Assembly (NCBI GenBank): GCA_026193555.1
Contig: JAPHUU010000064.1
Coordinates: forward strand, 1 to 9,561
Reading direction: 5' to 3'
DNA from: Rhodanobacter sp.
Lineage (GTDB): Bacteria; Pseudomonadota; Gammaproteobacteria; Xanthomonadales; Rhodanobacteraceae
DNA length: 9,561 bases
Part shown: positions 6,750-9,561 of the stretch, one piece after another
Numbering within the stretch: position 1 is the first letter of the stretch
How the letters are laid out: every line of letters begins with the position of its first letter
Position numbers and translations under genes: made by a program
Notes under the pieces: generated by a model
What the model was told of the DNA's origin: nothing
What the model saw: only the letters and a program-made list of their open reading frames with translations
The model's database searches: none

Positions 6750-7013
6750 TCAGCCGCCGGAATGCGTCGCCGTGTCGTCCTTCTTCATCGAATCCTTCTT
6801 CATCGAATCCTTTTTCATCGAATCCTTTTTCATCGAATCCTTTTTCATGGAGTCATGCTTCATGGAGTCGGCCTTCATCGCATCGTGCTTCATTGAATCG
6901 TGCGGCATCGCCGTACTGGAACTGCTGGCCATGGCGTCCTGGGCGAACGTCGCGCTGGCAGAAAAGCCACAGGCCGTGGCGGCGACGAGAAGGATGGCAA
7001 GACGTACGTTCAT
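6750..7013 (-). CDS. secreted pentapeptide MXKDX repeat protein
   Basis: An 87-residue small exported protein. Residues 1-24 form a signal peptide (MNVRLAILLVAATACGFSAS..., probable cleavage after ATFA at 24); Cys15 sits in a poor lipobox (ATAC), so a lipoprotein is less likely. The mature part is almost only repeat: eight units of M-K-x-D-x from Met41 to Asp80 (five of them MKKD), preceded by a degenerate MPHDS, and ending in DTATHSGG. This matches the known MXKDX pentapeptide family, whose function is not established. The high Met, Lys and Asp content would allow metal binding or a role as an oxidation sink, but that is inference. The ATG at 7013 has AAGGA eight bases upstream. An ECF-type promoter element lies at 7069-7094, so it is probably a monocistronic stress-responsive gene. 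Confidence 0.88.
   Translation of the reverse strand: MNVRLAILLVAATACGFSASATFAQDAMASSSSTAMPHDSMKHDAMKADSMKHDSMKKDSMKKDSMKKDSMKKDSMKKDDTATHSGG
6774..6893 (-). repeat. 15-base tandem repeat coding MKxDx units
   Basis: Eight 15-base units encode the pentapeptide repeat. The central copies, read on the + strand as CATCGAATCCTTTTT or CATCGAATCCTTCTT, are nearly identical, while the copies nearest the signal peptide (about 6834-6893) are diverged (GGAGTC, GCATCG). The gradient suggests recent expansion at the C-terminal end by slippage or unequal crossing over, keeping the frame because the unit is a multiple of three. Confidence 0.9.
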
Positions 7014-7068
7014 GGGAAAGTCCTTGAAAGATTGGGATGGGACGGCGGATTCCGCCTCCATCCGATCA

Positions 7069-7094
7069 TTCGACGAGCGGCCACTCGCGGTTAC
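7069..7094 (-). promoter_or_regulatory. candidate ECF (SigF-like) promoter for the MXKDX-repeat gene
   Basis: On the - strand GTAACC (7089-7094) and CGAA (7069-7072) are exactly 16 bases apart. This equals the GTAACC-N16-CGAA promoter that I recall for the Caulobacter ECF sigma factor SigF, which controls small exported proteins and DUF2282/DUF692-type operons under metal or oxidative stress. Transcription would start near 7060, leaving a leader of about 45-50 bases with the ribosome site. The sigma factor gene is not in this window. The remaining gap (7095-7251) shows no gene. Confidence 0.5.
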
Positions 7095-7251
7095 ATCGAT
7101 TGCGCTTGGCCCTGCTGAACATGCGCGCCAGAAGGCCCGGAAACACCACGGCGAGCGGATTGAAGCGAAGCCCAGCAGGATGTCCGTGTCCATAGGACGG
7201 ATCCGGATCGGCAGAGATGCAGCCTTGGCGAGGGCATCGCCGCATCGTGGC

Positions 7252-8355
7252 TCAGGCCGCCTGCTGTGCCCTGACCCGCCGGCGCTGACGCACCGCCTCG
7301 GCCAAGCGGTCAAGTACGGCGACCGAGCTGTCCCAGTCGATGCAGCCATCGGTGATGCTCTGCCCGTAGACAAGCGGCCGACCCGGCTGGAGGTCCTGGC
7401 GGCCGCCGACCAGGTGGCTCTCCACCATCACACCGACGATGCGTGACTCCCCGGCCGCGACCTGGCCGGCAATCGCGTCGATCACCCGCGGCTGGTTCTC
7501 CGGCTGCTTGCTGCTGTTGGCGTGACTGGCGTCGATCATCAGCCGTGGCTCCACGCCGGTCCTGACGATGACGCTGCAGGCTGCCTCCACGCTGCCGGCG
7601 TCGTAGTTCGGTGCGCTGCCGCCGCGCAGTATGACGTGGCAGTCCTCGTTGCCGGCGGTGGTCGCGATGGCGGTGCGGCCATCCTTGGTCACGGCCAGGA
7701 AATGGTGCGGCTGCGACGCCGCCTGCACCGCATCCACGGCGATCTTCACATTGCCATCGGTGCCGTTCTTGAAGCCGATCGGACACGACAGGCCCGACGC
7801 CAGTTCGCGATGCACCTGGCTCTCGGTGGTGCGTGCGCCGATCGCACCCCAGGCGACCAGGTCGGCGATGTACTGCGGCGTGATCATGTCCAGGAACTCG
7901 CAGCCGGCCGGCACGCCCAGCTCGTTGATTCCGATCAGCAGGCCGCGTGCCAGCCGCAGCCCGCGGTCGATGCGGAAGCTGCCATCGAGGTCGGGGTCGT
8001 TGATCAAGCCCTTCCAGCCGACCGTGGTGCGCGGCTTCTCGAAATACACCCGCATCACGATTTCCAGCGTGTCGGCATGGCGCTCGCGTTGGGTCCGCAG
8101 TCGTGCGGCGTACTCCAGTGCCGCCCTGGTGTCGTGAATCGAACACGGACCGATCACCACGGCGAGGCGATCGTCCGCGCCGCTGAGAATTCCGTGCAAC
8201 CTGTCGCGCGCTTCGGTCACGGTGGTGTTGGCCCGCCCGCTGGCGTCGCAGTCGTCGATCACTTCAGCCGGAGTGCTCAGGCGTTTCAGCTCGCGGATGC
8301 GAAGGTCGTCGGTGGCAGTGCTGTCGGTGGCTGGCTTGGTGACGGGGTACATCAT
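7252..8355 (-). CDS. aroG: 3-deoxy-7-phosphoheptulonate synthase, class I (AroG type)
   Basis: A 367-residue DAHP synthase that condenses phosphoenolpyruvate with erythrose 4-phosphate, the first step of the shikimate pathway. It aligns with E. coli AroG with an offset of ten residues: metal ligands Cys71 (VIGPCSIHD), His278 (IDASHANSS), Glu312 (GVMVESHL) and Asp336 (GQSITDGC) are all present. So are the substrate-binding blocks RVYFEKPRTTVGWKGL (102-117), GARTTESQVHRELASGLSCP (173-192) and GFKNGTDG (194-201). FLDMITPQY and Ser190 correspond to E. coli AroG sites where mutations relieve Phe inhibition, so an allosteric, Phe-type enzyme is likely; the exact effector is inferred. The N-terminus (1-20) is poorly conserved. 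The ATG at 8355 has GAGGA (8364-8368) eight bases upstream; an adjacent ATG at 8352 is possible. The 5' leader carries an attenuator-like structure. Confidence 0.96.
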   Translation of the reverse strand: MMYPVTKPATDSTATDDLRIRELKRLSTPAEVIDDCDASGRANTTVTEARDRLHGILSGADDRLAVVIGPCSIHDTRAALEYAARLRTQRERHADTLEIVMRVYFEKPRTTVGWKGLINDPDLDGSFRIDRGLRLARGLLIGINELGVPAGCEFLDMITPQYIADLVAWGAIGARTTESQVHRELASGLSCPIGFKNGTDGNVKIAVDAVQAASQPHHFLAVTKDGRTAIATTAGNEDCHVILRGGSAPNYDAGSVEAACSVIVRTGVEPRLMIDASHANSSKQPENQPRVIDAIAGQVAAGESRIVGVMVESHLVGGRQDLQPGRPLVYGQSITDGCIDWDSSVAVLDRLAEAVRQRRRVRAQQAA

Positions 8356-8380
8356 GCGGTGGTTCCTCGGATTCGGGTTC

Positions 8381-8530
8381 CACTGGCGGCCATGAAAAAA
8401 GCCGCCAGTGTTGGGCTGGCGGCTTTTCGGGATTCGTTTGACCAGTGATCTACGATCGCGCCCCTAGCTCCGCCTGTGGCATCGGATAGCTATAAAACCA
8501 GACGTGAAAGCGGGCGGATGAGATCGACAT
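8381..8530 (-). promoter_or_regulatory. aroG leader with attenuator architecture
   Basis: The leader contains, in order on the - strand: arm 1 TCCGCC (8513-8518), a cluster of aromatic codons (8486-8509), arm 2 GGCGGAGCT (8466-8474), a stop codon (8450-8452), arm 3 AAAAGCCGCCAG (8416-8427), arm 4 CTGGCGGC plus T6 (8395-8408) and arm 5 GCCGCCAGTG (8381-8390). Arms 1:2 pair over six bases, arms 2:3 over seven with a two-base bulge, and arms 3:4 make the terminator. A ribosome stalled at the aromatic codons would cover arm 1 and free arm 2 to hold arm 3, allowing read-through into aroG. The 2:3 pairing is weaker than the terminator, which is the weak point of the model. Confidence 0.65.
8395..8427 (-). 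terminator. intrinsic terminator in the aroG leader (attenuator terminator)
   Basis: On the - strand AAAAGCCGCCAG (8416-8427), loop CCCAACA, pairs perfectly with CTGGCGGCTTTT, and the run continues to six T residues (8395-8400). It is a textbook rho-independent terminator, yet it lies 39 bases upstream of the aroG start and is far from the end of the preceding diguanylate cyclase gene (8713). The second arm can instead pair with GCCGCCAGTG at 8381-8390 over ten base pairs, so alternative folds exist. Confidence 0.88.
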
Positions 8531-8539
8531 GGGCTCCAT
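8450..8539 (-). CDS. putative aroG leader peptide rich in aromatic residues
   Basis: A small open frame of 29 codons from the ATG at 8539, or 26 codons from the ATG at 8530, ends at TAG just before the attenuator hairpins. Residues 11-18 of the longer form read FHVWFYSY, that is two Phe, one Trp and two Tyr in eight codons. Both Phe codons are TTT and both Tyr codons are TAT, unusual in this GC-rich DNA, where neighbours mostly use TTC and TAC. No strong ribosome site precedes either ATG; GGAG lies only three bases before the second. If the promoter at 8539-8566 is right, transcription would start almost at the second ATG, giving a leaderless or nearly leaderless message. It is a regulatory peptide by inference from composition and position. 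Confidence 0.6.
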   Translation of the reverse strand: MEPMSISSARFHVWFYSYPMPQAELGARS

Positions 8540-8566
8540 GAATACCACATCACGCGCCCGAATCAA
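8539..8566 (-). promoter_or_regulatory. candidate extended -10 promoter for the aroG leader
   Basis: On the - strand TTGATT (8561-8566) and TATTCA (8539-8544) are 16 bases apart, and TGG (8545-8547) directly before the -10 makes it an extended type. The predicted start point, around 8530-8532, falls at the second ATG of the leader frame. The match is moderate at each hexamer. Confidence 0.4.
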
Positions 8567-8712
8567 ACGTCGCCGATGGCATACGGCCGAAACAGCGTGT
8601 CACGGCATGGTCACCCCGGCAGCGTGCCCTGGAGTGCGGGTGGTGCCCGTGACGTTGCGCTCGACGCGGGACGCCATGTCCCTTGCCCTTGCGGTGGTGC
8701 TCTGGTCGTGCC

Positions 8713-9561
8713 TCACGCCAAAGCGGTCACCACAGCCTGGAAAGCCGGGCTGTCGGGCGCGCCGTCAGCAGCCGCCATGACCCGGTTTCGACCCGCGCGT
8801 TTGGCTTCGTACAGGGCCTTGTCGGCACGTTGCAATACTGCCTTGGCGTCACGCTCGCTCAGCGCAGCCACCGCCACGCCGATCGACACGGTCAGCTGCA
8901 GGCACTGGTCGTCGATCCGCAATGGGGTGTTTTCGACCGTCCGGCGAACACGCTCACCCAGCGCCATGGCGGCGCGCAGGTCCATGCCCGGCGACAACAC
9001 CACGAACTCCTCGCCGCCGACCCGACCAACCACGTCGCTTCCGCGCAAGGTGGCCCGGATGCTCGCCACCAGCGCGCGCAGCACCTCGTCGCCACCGGCA
9101 TGGCCGAAGCGGTCATTGACCGCCTTGAAACGATCGGCATCCAGCATCAACACACCCAGCGTCTGACCCTGTCGTGCGGCCTGTGACAACAGGCGCGAAG
9201 CCTCCTCGCTGATCGCCAGCCGGTTGCTCACTCTGGTCAGCGGATCGACTCTGGCCAGCAGATGCAATTCCTGTTGCAGGATCTCGTTGTACAGCAGCAG
9301 GAATCCGATGCTGGCAAACAGCGGCTGCATACCCGTCAGCATCACATAGATGATATTGGTGGGACTGGGCACGCTGACCGCATTCAGCTGCTGCGCACCC
9401 AGCCACAACTGGCCATTGCGCCAGACCAGCAGCGCTATCGCCATCACGCAGAACAGCAGGACCACGTTGCGCGCCCGCGAGCCACCCCATCGGAAACCGC
9501 CCGTCAATGCCTCCACATTCAGCAGCATGTTGATCGCGATGGCGACCGACCCCCACAGCAC
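8713..9561 (-). CDS. membrane-anchored GGDEF diguanylate cyclase (5' end outside the window)
   Basis: The frame is open to the window edge, so the true start lies beyond base 9561; 282 C-terminal codons are present. Counting from the edge, residues about 1-15, 32-47 and 70-91 are hydrophobic membrane segments, so the visible part is the end of a polytopic N-terminal sensor. The GGDEF domain runs from about 104 to 264: DPLTRVSNR (106-114), LDADRFKAVNDRFGHAGGDEVL (140-161), the catalytic GGEEF (182-186) and SIGVA (226-230). An inhibitory-site RxxD (RGSD, 173-176) sits five residues before GGEEF. It should make cyclic di-GMP from two GTP at the membrane, with product inhibition. The signal sensed cannot be told. 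No EAL domain follows; the gene ends with a short tail after GRNRVMAAAD. Confidence 0.93.
   Translation of the reverse strand: MLWGSVAIAINMLLNVEALTGGFRWGGSRARNVVLLFCVMAIALLVWRNGQLWLGAQQLNAVSVPSPTNIIYVMLTGMQPLFASIGFLLLYNEILQQELHLLARVDPLTRVSNRLAISEEASRLLSQAARQGQTLGVLMLDADRFKAVNDRFGHAGGDEVLRALVASIRATLRGSDVVGRVGGEEFVVLSPGMDLRAAMALGERVRRTVENTPLRIDDQCLQLTVSIGVAVAALSERDAKAVLQRADKALYEAKRAGRNRVMAAADGAPDSPAFQAVVTALA

Noticed and set aside
7185..7205. Short inverted repeats (GTCC-ATA-GGAC and a nearby TCCGGATCCG-type palindrome) after the aroG stop as a terminator
   Set aside because: The stems are only four to five base pairs with bulges and there is no T tract on the - strand, so I do not call a terminator there.
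7522..8448. A 308-codon + strand open frame opposite aroG
   Set aside because: It mirrors aroG in another frame, has no family likeness, and runs across the attenuator terminator; it is a compositional shadow.
8486..8496. AT-rich TTTTATAGCTAT inside the leader frame as a possible -10 box, with ATAGCTAT being palindromic
   Set aside because: No -35 hexamer is found at 16-18 bases upstream, and the same bases are explained by Phe and Tyr codons of the leader peptide. It remains the main rival explanation for the unusual TTT/TAT codons.
8567..8712. GGGAC-ATGGC-GTCCC hairpin after the diguanylate cyclase gene
   Set aside because: A five-base-pair stem without a T tract is too weak to call as a terminator in GC-rich sequence; nothing else is supported in this gap.

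Overview
The window is GC-rich (clearly above 60 % by eye) and reads as chromosomal DNA of a gammaproteobacterium, most likely in the Xanthomonadales and perhaps the Rhodanobacteraceae (Rhodanobacter/Dyella type). That placement rests on protein style, on the rsfS-rlmH-maf grouping and on a REP-like intergenic element of the kind common in that order. It is an inference; no marker gene such as rRNA is present. There is no CRISPR array, tRNA, rRNA, insertion sequence or phage gene.

Layout. The left third is on the + strand: a DeaD/CsdA-type DEAD-box RNA helicase (129-2063) closed by a strong hairpin terminator, a YgiD/DODA-type class III extradiol dioxygenase (2190-2972), a gap of 282 bases with no convincing gene, then a MAPEG membrane protein (3255-3647) and a CPBP intramembrane protease (3683-4510) that look co-transcribed. 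The CPBP gene ends three bases from the end of maf, which comes from the other strand. From 4514 to the right edge everything is on the - strand. Read 5'->3' on that strand (right to left), the order is: a membrane-anchored diguanylate cyclase cut by the window edge (8713-9561), an aroG leader/attenuator (about 8381-8566), aroG (7252-8355), a secreted MXKDX pentapeptide-repeat protein (6750-7013), and the housekeeping cluster rsfS (6186-6572), rlmH (5598-6068), a GNAT acetyltransferase (5131-5580) and maf (4514-5086).

How the genes work together. rsfS and rlmH both act on the large ribosomal subunit and maf is a nucleotide-sanitising pyrophosphatase; this is a well-known bacterial gene neighbourhood, here with a GNAT gene set between rlmH and maf and without nadD or rng next to it. 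The DeaD helicase is another RNA/ribosome-related factor but lies in a separate unit. aroG commits carbon to aromatic amino acid synthesis.

Most interesting signals. (1) Upstream of aroG there is a 26-29-codon open frame with five Phe/Trp/Tyr codons in eight, followed by mutually exclusive RNA arms and a textbook U-tract terminator: the layout of a translational-transcriptional attenuator sensing charged aromatic tRNAs. (2) Upstream of the MXKDX-repeat gene there is an exact GTAACC-N16-CGAA element, which matches the promoter I recall for the Caulobacter ECF sigma factor SigF, suggesting stress- or metal-responsive control of this Met/Lys/Asp-rich exported protein. (3) The rsfS-rlmH gap carries three consecutive hairpins, one resembling a degenerate Xanthomonadales REP-like repeat.
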